From Exiguobacterium sp. KRL4 (GTDB taxonomy: Bacteria; Bacillota; Bacilli; Exiguobacteriales; Exiguobacteriaceae): a stretch of 64,000 nucleotides of DNA. A model generated the notes under the pieces. It ran no database searches. It worked only from the letters and a program-made list of their open reading frames with translations, and had not been told where the DNA came from. The DNA lies in assembly GCF_001870785.1 (NCBI RefSeq), contig NZ_MOLV01000001.1:1-64000 (forward strand), given 5' to 3'. How positions within the stretch are numbered: the stretch's first letter is position 1; the number at the start of each line of letters is the position of its first letter. Positions 54,881-63,397 of the stretch are shown here, in pieces. Both the position numbers and the translations under genes were made by a program.

Positions 54881-55587
54881 TAATCGATTTGATGATTTTT
54901 TTGTTTTTTCTTCTTGATGAAAGAAAATAGCAGGAACGCGACATAGAGAGGAACGGCGACAAACCAAAACGTCGACCACTCATTGCTTCTCGCAATCATG
55001 ACATAAGTAACGTAAAGTAGCGTAAAAGTGATGACGAAGGTATGTCGTGGAACCGGAATGTCTTTAAAGCTTGGAATCTTCACACGACTGACCATGAGGA
55101 AAGCGAGTGCAGTGAACACAAGCGGAACCATCAAATCATTCATTCGTCCACTGAACAGCGTGACAACGGCCAACATGCCTCCGGCAGCGGTAATCGGTAC
55201 ACCGGAAAAGTAGGCAGAAGCTACGTTTGTTGCTGAAAGGTTGAAGCGTGCTAAACGAAACGCTCCAAATAAAGGGAACAAAGCTGCAATCAATAAACCG
55301 ATTTCTCCAAAATCATAAAAATAAGTGTAATAAGCCATCATAGCGGGGGCGACACCAAACGTCACGACATCAGCAAGTGAATCCAATTCCTTTCCGAAGT
55401 CGCCTGCGACGCCAAGCATCCGGGCAATTCGACCGTCCAAACTATCGAGCATCATCGCAATGACAATCAGTAAGGTCGCATTTTGAAAGTCTCCTCGAGC
55501 AGCCATGACAATGGCAAGAAATCCACAGTATAAATTTCCGAATGTAAAGAGATTCGGAATCGAGTTACGTACACGTTCTTTCCACAA
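54880..55587 (-). CDS. pssA: CDP-diacylglycerol-serine O-phosphatidyltransferase
   Basis: This protein of about 235 residues is a CDP-alcohol phosphatidyltransferase with the catalytic signature D-G-x2-A-R-x8-G-x3-D-x3-D, visible as LDGRIARMLGVAGDFGKELD followed by SLAD near residues 50-75. It makes phosphatidylserine from CDP-diacylglycerol and serine. About six transmembrane helices follow, with a basic C-terminal tail. A TTG start is chosen (MWKERVRNSIPNLFTFGN) because GCAGGAGGAATCATT precedes it; the in-frame extension to 55626 contains that ribosome site. The decarboxylase psd is not adjacent. Confidence 0.87.
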   Translation of the reverse strand: MWKERVRNSIPNLFTFGNLYCGFLAIVMAARGDFQNATLLIVIAMMLDSLDGRIARMLGVAGDFGKELDSLADVVTFGVAPAMMAYYTYFYDFGEIGLLIAALFPLFGAFRLARFNLSATNVASAYFSGVPITAAGGMLAVVTLFSGRMNDLMVPLVFTALAFLMVSRVKIPSFKDIPVPRHTFVITFTLLYVTYVMIARSNEWSTFWFVAVPLYVAFLLFSFIKKKKQKNHQID

Positions 55588-55647
55588 AATGATTCCTCCT
55601 GCCACATCTTCGATACTATCCATCATATCATAAATTTCCAGTACGTA

Positions 55648-56115
55648 TCAGCGGTTCGTGAAGAGAATCCCATTCGTGAATGTTAGAAAATCGTCAGGAG
55701 CTAATTTAATCTGCCAGCCACGTTTACCAGCGGAAATGATCATATAGGATTGACCGACTGCCCGATCCGATAAGAGGACGGGAAATGTTTTTTTAGCACC
55801 AATCGGGGCGACACCTCCTCGGATGTACCCCGTCAGTCTCATTAAATCGTTCATAGGCACCAGTTGTACTTTTTTTGTGGAAAGCGCCAGCGCCACCGCC
55901 TTCAAATCTAACTCTTCTTCTCCAGAAATGACGGCAAAAACATGTTGTTTTTGGTCTGTTTCTAAAACAAGAGTTTTAAAAATAGATGAAAGCGGGTAAT
56001 TAATCTTCCTAGCCACATTTTGAGCGGATAAATCCTTTTCATCGACAGTGTAAGAAAGCAAATCAAATGGAACATCAGATTGCTTCAGAAGTCTTGCGAC
56101 GTTCGTTTTGCTCAT
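55648..56115 (-). CDS. ybaK: YbaK/EbsC-type aminoacyl-tRNA deacylase
   Basis: This 155-residue protein has a YbaK/ProX-type editing fold. YbaK-like segments are IFKTLVLETDQKQHVFAVI, DLKAVALALSTKKVQLVP, TGYIRGGVAPIGAKKTFPV and YMIISAGKRGWQIKLAP. It hydrolyses mischarged Cys-tRNA(Pro) in trans. The ATG at 56115 follows AAAGGAGATCAAC. Its start overlaps the end of the MATE gene by 41 bp, so the two are transcribed together. Confidence 0.88.
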   Translation of the reverse strand: MSKTNVARLLKQSDVPFDLLSYTVDEKDLSAQNVARKINYPLSSIFKTLVLETDQKQHVFAVISGEEELDLKAVALALSTKKVQLVPMNDLMRLTGYIRGGVAPIGAKKTFPVLLSDRAVGQSYMIISAGKRGWQIKLAPDDFLTFTNGILFTNR

Positions 56116-57457
56116 GTTGATCTCCTTTGACGACAGCATATTGTGCCCATTTCCGGCTGTTCCAACGTTTCATGGCGAAAATTCCGCGGAACCATTCATC
56201 GGCAGAGAAGGCGATCCAAATACCAAGTAGTCCAAGTCCGTACTGAAGTCCAAGTGTATAACTGAGGACAACGGCGATTCCCCACATCGAGAGGATACCG
56301 ATGGCTACCGGGAAGCGGACGTCTCCGGCTGATTTCAAAGTTCCCATGAGTACGATATTCATGGCACGGCCCGGTTCGAGGATGACACTTGCCCAAAGCA
56401 ATGGAATGCCGATGGCGATGATTTCAGGACTTGAGGTAAATAAAGACATAATCGATGTTCCGAATGAAGCGAGAGCTACAGCAGAAACAAAACTAGCAAA
56501 CACCGCGATTTTTAATGTTTTTACAGCACGTTTGTGTGCTGCTTCAAATTGTTGTGCCCCCACTTGGCGGGCGACAAGCAATTGTGTTCCTTGTGCAATC
56601 GCTAAAGTGAATAAGAAACAAAGCATCGTAATGTTTGAGACGTAAACACGTGCAGATAGGGCGGACTCGCCAATCGTCGCAATGAACCCGGTAATGATGA
56701 GTTGAGAAAATTGGTACGAGACGCCTTCGCCAGCAGAGGGAATGCCGATATTCATGATACTTTTGATATCACGACGATTAATTTGAATTAAATCTTTTAG
56801 TTTGAAACGTAATGATAGTTTGCGGTAAACGACGAAAAACAGAAGGACGACTGCGACTGTCCGAGCGATGACGATTGACCAAGCGACACCGGCAACACCG
56901 AGTACGGGAATACCAAACAGTCCGAGGACGGCGATGACGTTACCGAAGGCACTGACAAAGTTCATCAACAACGTGACATACATAGCATTTTTCGTAAAAC
57001 CATGACTTCTTAAGATGGCACCTAACGTTAAGGAGATAGCTTCTAAAAACAAGAAGAGACCAACAATCTCTAAGAAGGTTTCACCGTAAGCTAATGTTTT
57101 TCCTTCTAATGAGAAGAAACCAAGTAATTGTTTGCCGAACAAGGCAACGAGAACAGAAATGATTAAGCCGATATATAAATTAATGGAAAAAGCAGATCGT
57201 GCAGTTTGACGAGCATCCTGGACTCTTCTAGCTCCCAGGTATTGACCGATGATAATCGTAGCTCCAACAGACGTAATGTTAAATAAAATGATGAAAATAT
57301 TGAGTACCTGATTGGAGACACCTACGGCAGCAGCTGCACTGTCCGAATAGTAACTAAGAATCAGGGTGGCGATGATTCCTAGGCTCATATGAAGCGCGAT
57401 TTCAATGAATAGTGGCCAAGTAATTTGGAATAATGATTGTTGTTTAGCTGTTTTCAT
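56075..57457 (-). CDS. MATE-family efflux transporter
   Basis: This 460-residue protein has 12 hydrophobic segments in two six-helix repeats, typical of MATE multidrug/cation antiporters (NorM/DinF superfamily). Conserved-looking segments are ILFNITSVGATIIIGQYLGARR, QGTQLLVARQVGAQQ and LMGTLKSAGDVRFPV. The substrate cannot be predicted. The ATG has AAAGGGGAATTTA upstream. It is divergent from the enoyl-CoA hydratase gene and first in a two-gene unit with ybaK. Confidence 0.88.
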   Translation of the reverse strand: MKTAKQQSLFQITWPLFIEIALHMSLGIIATLILSYYSDSAAAAVGVSNQVLNIFIILFNITSVGATIIIGQYLGARRVQDARQTARSAFSINLYIGLIISVLVALFGKQLLGFFSLEGKTLAYGETFLEIVGLFLFLEAISLTLGAILRSHGFTKNAMYVTLLMNFVSAFGNVIAVLGLFGIPVLGVAGVAWSIVIARTVAVVLLFFVVYRKLSLRFKLKDLIQINRRDIKSIMNIGIPSAGEGVSYQFSQLIITGFIATIGESALSARVYVSNITMLCFLFTLAIAQGTQLLVARQVGAQQFEAAHKRAVKTLKIAVFASFVSAVALASFGTSIMSLFTSSPEIIAIGIPLLWASVILEPGRAMNIVLMGTLKSAGDVRFPVAIGILSMWGIAVVLSYTLGLQYGLGLLGIWIAFSADEWFRGIFAMKRWNSRKWAQYAVVKGDQHEQNERRKTSEAI

Positions 57458-57654
57458 AAATTAAATTCCCCTTTAAGTCCTTAAAACGTATTGTCTTTCT
57501 GTATCTTTTGGAAACTATACGCCTTCAATTTTCATAATGAAAGAGTAAAAACAGTCCTTTCATAAAAAAGTAGGAGATTTAAAAGGATTTTCATAAAACA
57601 TCACGAATACATCATAATGAATTGTTATTCATTTTTAGGATGGAGGGGAATGGA

Positions 57655-58428
57655 GTGAAAAGTGAGGTCGATTATCTAGTAAAAGGACACATCGCGACGA
57701 TTACGTTGTCACGTCCTGAACGATTAAATGCGCTCACATCGACGCTTTTGACAGAATTAGCAGAATCAATCGAAGAAGCGAATCAAGATGAAAGTGTTCG
57801 GGTAATTGTTATGACGGGAAAAGGACGAGGATTTTGTGCCGGACAAGATTTAAAAACTGTCCAACCTGGCATGGATCATGGTGAGTATTTAAAGCATTAT
57901 TATCATCCGGTCATTCGAGCGCTGGCAACAACAAATAAACCAACCGTTGCCGCCATCAATGGTGTCGCTGCGGGAGCAGGCCTTTCCTTGACGTTAGCGT
58001 GTGATTTTCGGCTTGTACGGGAGGATGCGAAACTATCTTTAGGATTCATCAACATTGGGTTGGTACCTGATGCGGGAGCACCTTACTTCTTACCACGATT
58101 GATTGGAAGTGCCAAAGCATTGGAACTGGCCTTATTAGGTGAGACGATTACAGCGCAGCAAGCGTATGATTATCATTTAGTGACAAAAGTCGTCGAAGCG
58201 GAACAGTTTGAAGATGAGGTAACTGCTTTTTCAGAATTTCTTTCCAATCGCCCAACAAAAGTCATCGGCTACATTAAACAATTGCAGGCGGCGAGTTCAG
58301 AATCGACGTTAGAAGACATGTTGGCTCAGGAAATCATCTATCAATCGCGTGCGGGTAAAACGGAAGACCACCAACAAGCAGTTCAAGCTTTTCTTGAGAA
58401 AAAAGCGCCGGTTTTCGTCGGGCGTTGA
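57655..58428 (+). CDS. Enoyl-CoA hydratase/isomerase family protein
   Basis: This 257-residue crotonase-fold enzyme has the oxyanion-hole segments GRGFCAGQDLKT (near residue 62) and AAINGVAAGAGLSLTLACDF (near residue 98), and GLVPDAGAPYFLPRLIG. It acts on acyl-CoA thioesters. The D-A-G position where crotonases carry a glutamate suggests a PaaG-like isomerase or another member instead of a classical hydratase. The GTG at 57655 is chosen because GGAGGGGAATGGA precedes it. An inverted repeat, AATGAAT-TGTT-ATTCATT, overlaps the upstream region (57616-57633) and may be an operator. Confidence 0.82.
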   Translation: MKSEVDYLVKGHIATITLSRPERLNALTSTLLTELAESIEEANQDESVRVIVMTGKGRGFCAGQDLKTVQPGMDHGEYLKHYYHPVIRALATTNKPTVAAINGVAAGAGLSLTLACDFRLVREDAKLSLGFINIGLVPDAGAPYFLPRLIGSAKALELALLGETITAQQAYDYHLVTKVVEAEQFEDEVTAFSEFLSNRPTKVIGYIKQLQAASSESTLEDMLAQEIIYQSRAGKTEDHQQAVQAFLEKKAPVFVGR

Positions 58429-58458
58429 CGAAACGGTTCTTATATAATAATTCTATCA

Positions 58459-58500
58459 AAAACGAGACCTTCCGACTATTTAATCGGAAGGTCTCGTTTT
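58459..58500. terminator. Bidirectional terminator
   Basis: A perfect 17-bp stem (58459-58475 with 58484-58500), with A and T runs, lies between convergent genes. Confidence 0.92.
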
Positions 58501-58506
58501 CAGCGC

Positions 58507-59658
58507 TTATTGCATCTTTTGTTTGATTTTCTTAGCGGTCGCATGTGTTCGATCGGTCAATCTACTAGAAATACGGAACAACATGATCCCAAGAAAGGCG
58601 GATACAAAAATGTACAGACCAGTCAAGGTCACAAAAGCTCCACTAGCAAGCGTAATGAATAAAATCGAAAATTCTCCACGCGGTCCTAAACAAAACCCGG
58701 ATTCAATCGCATGGTAGTTAGAGAGTCCAAACGATCGTCCTCCTAGGAAACCAACAAGGAACTTCGACAAAAGTCCCCAGACGACAAGGGCAAAGAAAAA
58801 CCAGTCTAATGGAAGTCCTTCCGTCATCTCAAACGACATTCCGAATGAAATAAAGAATAATGGTAAAAGCAAATCTTGAAATGGTGTTACAAGCCGTTTT
58901 AAATAGCGTGTCTCTTTGATTTCCGTCAATAAAATCCCGACGATGAATGCACCGAGGACTTCGGACAAACCAAACATGATCCCAATTCCTGAAAAGGTCA
59001 AAATTAAGCCGATGATGCCGATTCCGGCGTCTGGATGACGATAGAGAGAGTCAACGATTTTGGATTTTTGACGAATGAAGACGGTTAAAAAAATCAAAGC
59101 ACTGAACAAGAATACAAAACCAAGGAAAATCGTTCCGACCTTCATGAAGGTGAATTCTTGTGTTCCGAGGACAAATGGAGCTGTTGTTAACAAAAGTGGG
59201 GCCGCCAAGTCTTCAAAGATGAGCAAAGAGAGTACGAAGCGATTCACATCTTTATGTTTATCAGGTTCACGATCGAGTAAGCGGGCTGAAATCGAAGAAC
59301 TTGTCGCATACAGGACACAACCGATTAAAAATGCTTCCGGTACAGAAAAACCAAAAGCTAACGTTAAAAGGAAAGTACCACCAAAAGATAACAAAAGATC
59401 AATCAGTCCCGCTTTCCAAATGTTTCGGAACTGAATAATCAAATCGGCGACAGAAAACTTTAAACCGAGCAAAAAAAACAGAACAATGATACCCGCTTCT
59501 CCACCAAGTTTTAGTTCTTCAGGAAGATCGAAATAAAGACCAAGTACAATCCCGATTAAGATGAAGGCCAAGATGCTTGGAAGATGAAACCGTTCGCTCA
59601 GATAACTGACGGCAAACAGACCAATCAAGATGAGTCCAGTGTAAAAAATTAATTCCAT
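58507..59658 (-). CDS. Monovalent cation/proton antiporter (CPA2 type)
   Basis: This 383-residue membrane protein has about 12 transmembrane helices. The CPA2 features include YLSERFHLPSILAFILIGIV, FFLLGLKFSVADL, the YATSSSISARLLDRE segment and LLIFEDLAAPLLL with the ion-binding Asp, and GLSEVLGAFIVGILLTE. It resembles KhtU/YhaU and KefB-like K+(Na+)/H+ antiporters but lacks a C-terminal RCK/TrkA domain. No KhtT-like regulatory gene is adjacent. It is a single-gene unit bounded by terminators. Confidence 0.85.
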   Translation of the reverse strand: MELIFYTGLILIGLFAVSYLSERFHLPSILAFILIGIVLGLYFDLPEELKLGGEAGIIVLFFLLGLKFSVADLIIQFRNIWKAGLIDLLLSFGGTFLLTLAFGFSVPEAFLIGCVLYATSSSISARLLDREPDKHKDVNRFVLSLLIFEDLAAPLLLTTAPFVLGTQEFTFMKVGTIFLGFVFLFSALIFLTVFIRQKSKIVDSLYRHPDAGIGIIGLILTFSGIGIMFGLSEVLGAFIVGILLTEIKETRYLKRLVTPFQDLLLPLFFISFGMSFEMTEGLPLDWFFFALVVWGLLSKFLVGFLGGRSFGLSNYHAIESGFCLGPRGEFSILFITLASGAFVTLTGLYIFVSAFLGIMLFRISSRLTDRTHATAKKIKQKMQ

Positions 59659-59735
59659 GAGAGAAGAATCACCCCTTTCTTATTTTTATTTACCCTAAAT
59701 TGAAAAAATAAATGAGCTTGTCATACAAATGAAAA

Positions 59736-59773
59736 AAGACAGTCTTTTCGCAAAAAAGCGAAAAGACTGTCTT
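59736..59773 (-). terminator. Terminator of the glycoside hydrolase gene
   Basis: A perfect 16-bp stem (59736-59751 with 59758-59773) has an A6 loop. On the minus strand it is followed by T residues. Confidence 0.88.
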
Positions 59774-59777
59774 CAGA

Positions 59778-61565
59778 TCAAATGACTTGAATAATTGTTC
59801 CGGTATACGGAGCAAGTGTCACATCCAATGAAGGAAGCGGCGTGTTCGAAAAGAGATCCATGCCTTGTCCAGCCTGAGGAGCTGGAATCGTTGCTTGGTG
59901 GTTTGAGTTGTTGAAGTAGACATAATAGGTCCCATCTTGACTCATTCGACGCATGACGATGGTATTGGTTTCATCGTCAGCGTGGACAAAGGAAATATGT
60001 CCGTGATTGGCCAGTGTCTTATGGTGGCTTCTCAAATGAAGCAAATGTTTTGTATACATCAACAGATTTAAATCCTGTTCTGCAGTATCCCAAGGCATAC
60101 ACTTTCGGCAACCTGGATCTTGATCGCCATCCAGTCCGATTTCGTCACCATAGTAGATGACCGGGCTTCCAGAGAACGTCAACATCGATAATAAGAGTAA
60201 CCGCATTTTATTTTTATCATTGCCGGCTCGTGTCAAAGCCCGTGGCGTATCATGTGAGCCAATCAAATTAAACGTCACTTCGTTGACATTCATCGTATTC
60301 GAGAACAGGACATGCGACATATCATTGGCATAGGCAGAAGCGGTCGTCTTATCGAGAGCAAAGAAGTTTAAGGCAGCGTTCGTGAATGGATAGTTCATGA
60401 CGGCATCGAATTGATCGCCGAGCAACCATTCTTGGGAGTCGTGCCAAATCTCTCCAAGAATATACGTATCGGGATTCGCTTCTTTGACGACGTTTCGGAA
60501 ATCGCGCCAAAAGGCATGATCGACTTCGTTCGCGACATCTAATCGCCAACCGTCGATCCCAAATTCTTCGACCCAATAACGAGCGACATGAAGCAAGTAG
60601 GCTTTTACTTCCGGGTTTTCCGTATTGAATTTTGGCATTTCCGGGACAAACGCAAAAGTATCATAGTTGGGCATAGGTTCTGTCACCAGCGGGAAGTTAC
60701 GCAGGTGGAACCAATCTCGGTAAGATGAATTGCTACCATGTTCTCGAATGTCAGCAAACGCCTTGTGGTGGAAACCAGCATGATTAAAGACGGCATCAAG
60801 CATGATTCTGATTCCTTTTTCATGGAGCAGATCCACCATTTCCTTAAATTTTTCTTTTGTTCCGAATTGAGGGTCAATCTCGAGATAATCAATCGTATCG
60901 TATTTATGGTTTGATTTGGCCTCAAAGATTGGGCAGAAATAGATTCCTGTAACGCCTAACTCTACGAGATAATCAATCTTATCAATCACACCTTGAAAAT
61001 CGCCACCGAATAGATTGGTCGTCGTTGGCTCAGTACTGTTCCAAGGCAGTGTGCCGGCAGGATCATTGACCGGGTCACCGTTCGCAAAACGATCAGGGAA
61101 GATTTGGTACCAGACCGTATCTTTGACCCAGTCAGGTGCATGAAAGACGTCCACTTTATTCAAATAAGGGACACAGAAGTAGTAGCCAGTATCATCTAAT
61201 GGTTTTTCATCAAACCAGCCTCGTTCTGTGAAAACATGGCTTGACTGTCCGTCGTGAAGGCGAAAACCATAGCGGAGACGGCGAAATGGAGGAATGACAT
61301 CGATGAACCAGTAATCAAACAGTTCATCAGAACCACTGCGTGTCATCGGGGTCTCGAACGTATTCCAGTAGTTGGCCTTAGACGGATCAAAATTCCAGTC
61401 AGCATCATCTGGATTTTCAGTATGCCAATCGTACGGGTCACCCCAGATCAACTCGACGTGATTGACATCATTTTTTTTAGTTTGTAATCGAATGTGAATG
61501 GTTTTTTCATCATATTTGTAGACGAATGGAGACATGGCGCGGTGGAAAACGGCTTCTTTCAGCAT
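59778..61565 (-). CDS. Neopullulanase/cyclomaltodextrinase-type GH13 enzyme
   Basis: This protein of about 595 residues has an N-terminal CBM34-like domain (about 1-120), typical of GH13_20 cyclomaltodextrinases, neopullulanases and maltogenic amylases. The catalytic barrel follows: region I DAVFNH, region II GWRLDVANE (nucleophile Asp), region III GEIWHD (acid/base Glu), region IV IGSHDTPR (third Asp). No signal peptide, so it is cytoplasmic and would cut imported maltodextrins or cyclodextrins. The ATG at 61565 follows GGGAGTGACCACA. It is divergent from the malE operon across an operator-rich region. Confidence 0.9.
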   Translation of the reverse strand: MLKEAVFHRAMSPFVYKYDEKTIHIRLQTKKNDVNHVELIWGDPYDWHTENPDDADWNFDPSKANYWNTFETPMTRSGSDELFDYWFIDVIPPFRRLRYGFRLHDGQSSHVFTERGWFDEKPLDDTGYYFCVPYLNKVDVFHAPDWVKDTVWYQIFPDRFANGDPVNDPAGTLPWNSTEPTTTNLFGGDFQGVIDKIDYLVELGVTGIYFCPIFEAKSNHKYDTIDYLEIDPQFGTKEKFKEMVDLLHEKGIRIMLDAVFNHAGFHHKAFADIREHGSNSSYRDWFHLRNFPLVTEPMPNYDTFAFVPEMPKFNTENPEVKAYLLHVARYWVEEFGIDGWRLDVANEVDHAFWRDFRNVVKEANPDTYILGEIWHDSQEWLLGDQFDAVMNYPFTNAALNFFALDKTTASAYANDMSHVLFSNTMNVNEVTFNLIGSHDTPRALTRAGNDKNKMRLLLLSMLTFSGSPVIYYGDEIGLDGDQDPGCRKCMPWDTAEQDLNLLMYTKHLLHLRSHHKTLANHGHISFVHADDETNTIVMRRMSQDGTYYVYFNNSNHQATIPAPQAGQGMDLFSNTPLPSLDVTLAPYTGTIIQVI

Positions 61566-61582
61566 TGTGGTCACTCCCTAAG

Positions 61583-61596
61583 TGCAATCGCTTGCA
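61583..61596. promoter_or_regulatory. LacI/MalR-type operator upstream of the GH13 gene
   Basis: TGCAATCGCTTGCA is an inverted repeat with a central CG, located 18 bp before the GH13 start codon. It fits a MalR- or CcpA-type LacI-family operator. Confidence 0.6.
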
Positions 61597-61698
61597 TTAT
61601 AATGTAATAGTCCTCGACCTAAGAATAGTGAAGCGCTTTCTTAAAGTCAATTGGAATTCAAGAAAAAGATGACGGATTAAACAGAAGACGCGTATACA

Positions 61699-61712
61699 AT
61701 GCAATCGATTGC
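61699..61712. promoter_or_regulatory. LacI/MalR-type operator
   Basis: TGCAATCGATTGCA is a perfect 14-bp palindrome in the middle of the 451-bp divergent region. Nearby TGCAAACGGT (61731-61740) and TGTAAACGTTTTCT (61757-61770, off the end of the cre consensus by one base) are weaker related sites. Confidence 0.65.
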
Positions 61713-61844
61713 ACCTGTTTGTGCAAACGGTCTAAATGTAAACGTTTTCTTTTTAAATTGATTTTACTAATACAGACAAACCGTTTTCGAAAAAAATTTT
61801 AAATGATCTTTTTGAAATGTAGGAAAATATTTAATAAAAAGGAC

Positions 61845-61872
61845 TTGTCAAAAGGATTTTAGATTGTATAAT
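61845..61872 (+). promoter_or_regulatory. malE promoter
   Basis: TTGTCA (61845-61850) and TATAAT (61867-61872) are 16 bp apart. The start is about 135 bp upstream of malE. Confidence 0.65.
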
Positions 61873-61888
61873 AAAAATGTAAAGGTGA

Positions 61889-61902
61889 TGCAAACGTTTT
61901 CA
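61889..61902. promoter_or_regulatory. cre/MalR-type operator downstream of the malE promoter
   Basis: TGCAAACGTTTTCA fits the cre consensus TGWNANCGNTNNCA except at the third position, and also fits LacI-family operators. It lies just after the -10, where it would act as a roadblock. Confidence 0.65.
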
Positions 61903-61955
61903 TAAAACACTTACAACCCCTCGGTTGTTATCACGAGAAAATGGTTGTGCCTTTA

Positions 61956-61970
61956 TGCAAACGTTGTGCA
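61956..61970. promoter_or_regulatory. Second LacI-family operator in the malE leader
   Basis: TGCAAACGTTGTGCA is an inverted repeat 46 bp upstream of the malE start and 67 bp from the preceding operator. The spacing would allow looping or cooperative binding. Confidence 0.5.
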
Positions 61971-62016
61971 TCAGAACTTATCATTCGTACGTTAACTTGG
62001 GGAGGAATTTTCAAAC

Positions 62017-63282
62017 ATGGAAATCAAAAAATTAGTAGCAGGTCTTTCGGTATCTGTCATGGCAGTCGGTGCTCTTGCAGCATGTGGTGGTGGCACGGAT
62101 TCAGGTTCTTCGGACACAAGTTCAGAAGGCGGAAAAAAACCAGCTAAAATCGTCATCTGGGAAGATACAGAAAAAGCTGAAACAACAAAAGCAGCTGCTA
62201 AAGCGTTTGAAGAAAAAGAAGGCGTCAAAGTTGAAGTCAAAGAAGTAAAAATGACGGATCAACAAAAGAAAGTCGCTCTTGACGGTCCTGCTGGAAAAGG
62301 TCCTGACATCATTCTCCTTCCACATGACCAAATCGGAACAGTTGTTGACCAAGGGTTGATCGCTGAACTCAAAGACGGCGAAAAAGCACTTGAGCCATTT
62401 ATCGATACAGCGAAATCAGCAGTAACGTTTGACGGAAAAGTATACGGTTATCCAAAAGCAGTCGAAACACCAATTCTTCTTTTCAACAAAGATGAGTTAA
62501 AAGAAGCACCTGCTTCAATGGATGACTTGTACAAGATTTCAACAGATCAGAAAAAAGACGGCAAATACGGTTTCCTCGCACTTTGGGATAACTTCTACTT
62601 CGCACACGGTCCGATTGGTGGATACGGTGGATACGTCTTTAAAGATAACGGTGGAAAACTTGATCCTGCAGACATCGGCCTCAATAATGAAGGCGCAGTC
62701 GAAGGAATGGACTACATCGGTAAATGGTACAAAGAAGGTCTCTTCCCGAAAGGTTTGATCGGCGGTGGCGGTGGTCAAGCAATGGACCAATTGTTCGGCG
62801 ACAAAAAAGCAGTCGCAGTCATGAACGGACCATGGGCAGTCGCAAGCTACAAAGAAAAAGGTATCAACTTAGGGGCAGCAGCTCTTCCGAAGCTTCCTAA
62901 CGGCGAAGCAATCAAAACATTCGTTGGGGTAAAAACATATGCCGTTTCAGCATACTCAGAAAACGCAGAGTGGGCTGAGAAGTTCCTCGTATCACTCACT
63001 GGCGAAGAGAATGCCAAAGCGATGTTTGAGAAATACAACGAGATTCCACCAGTAACAGCACTTCAAGAAGATGCAACGATCAAAGACAACGAAGTCGCAG
63101 CAGCTGTCTTCGCACAATCTAAAGATGGTGTTCCAATGCCGAACATCGCTGAGATGGGTCAAGTTTGGGAGCCGATGGCAGCAGCACTTCAACTCGTTGC
63201 AACTGACAAACAAGATGCACAAAAATCAGCTGATGATGCTGTTAAACAAATCAAGCAACAAATCGAAGCAAACAATCAGTAA
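62017..63282 (+). CDS. malE: Maltodextrin ABC transporter substrate-binding lipoprotein
   Basis: This 421-residue extracytoplasmic solute-binding protein has a lipoprotein signal peptide (residues 1-22) with lipobox L-A-A-C23. A Gly/Ser-rich linker follows, then the family 1 binding fold: KIVIWEDTEKAETTKAAAKA, GKGPDIILLPHDQIG, YGYPKAVETPILLFNKDEL, GPWAVASYKEKGINLGAAAL. This matches MdxE/MalE-like maltodextrin-binding proteins. The ribosome site is TTGGGGAGGAATTT. Codon use is noticeably biased to highly expressed codons. malF follows 115 bp downstream; malG and an ATPase (MsmX-like) would be outside the window. Confidence 0.9.
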   Translation: MEIKKLVAGLSVSVMAVGALAACGGGTDSGSSDTSSEGGKKPAKIVIWEDTEKAETTKAAAKAFEEKEGVKVEVKEVKMTDQQKKVALDGPAGKGPDIILLPHDQIGTVVDQGLIAELKDGEKALEPFIDTAKSAVTFDGKVYGYPKAVETPILLFNKDELKEAPASMDDLYKISTDQKKDGKYGFLALWDNFYFAHGPIGGYGGYVFKDNGGKLDPADIGLNNEGAVEGMDYIGKWYKEGLFPKGLIGGGGGQAMDQLFGDKKAVAVMNGPWAVASYKEKGINLGAAALPKLPNGEAIKTFVGVKTYAVSAYSENAEWAEKFLVSLTGEENAKAMFEKYNEIPPVTALQEDATIKDNEVAAAVFAQSKDGVPMPNIAEMGQVWEPMAAALQLVATDKQDAQKSADDAVKQIKQQIEANNQ

Positions 63283-63311
63283 TCAACTGAATCGATGAGA
63301 CAGAATTAAAG

Positions 63312-63336
63312 AGAGGGGGATCTTCGATTCCCCCTT
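63312..63336 (+). other. Intercistronic hairpin between malE and malF
   Basis: GGGGGATC and GATTCCCCC pair around a short TTC loop, without a T run. Such hairpins after the binding-protein cistron commonly protect the upstream mRNA or partially terminate, keeping the binding protein more abundant than the permeases. A second small GGTCA/TGACC hairpin lies at 63364-63377. Confidence 0.6.
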
Positions 63337-63397
63337 ATCTTTATGGTTGGAAGAGAAGCCTGAGGTCAGACATGACCTTTGGAAAGGAGAACAGACG

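Noticed and set aside
54759-54995. N-terminal extension of the CruF-like protein into the pssA terminator
   Set aside because: It overlaps the pssA stop and terminator and has no membrane-protein character; the ATG at 54758 has GGAGG upstream.
57616-57633. FadR operator before the enoyl-CoA hydratase gene
   Set aside because: The half-sites AATGA/TCATT are 8 bases apart instead of the 4 in the FadR consensus. Kept only as an unassigned inverted repeat.
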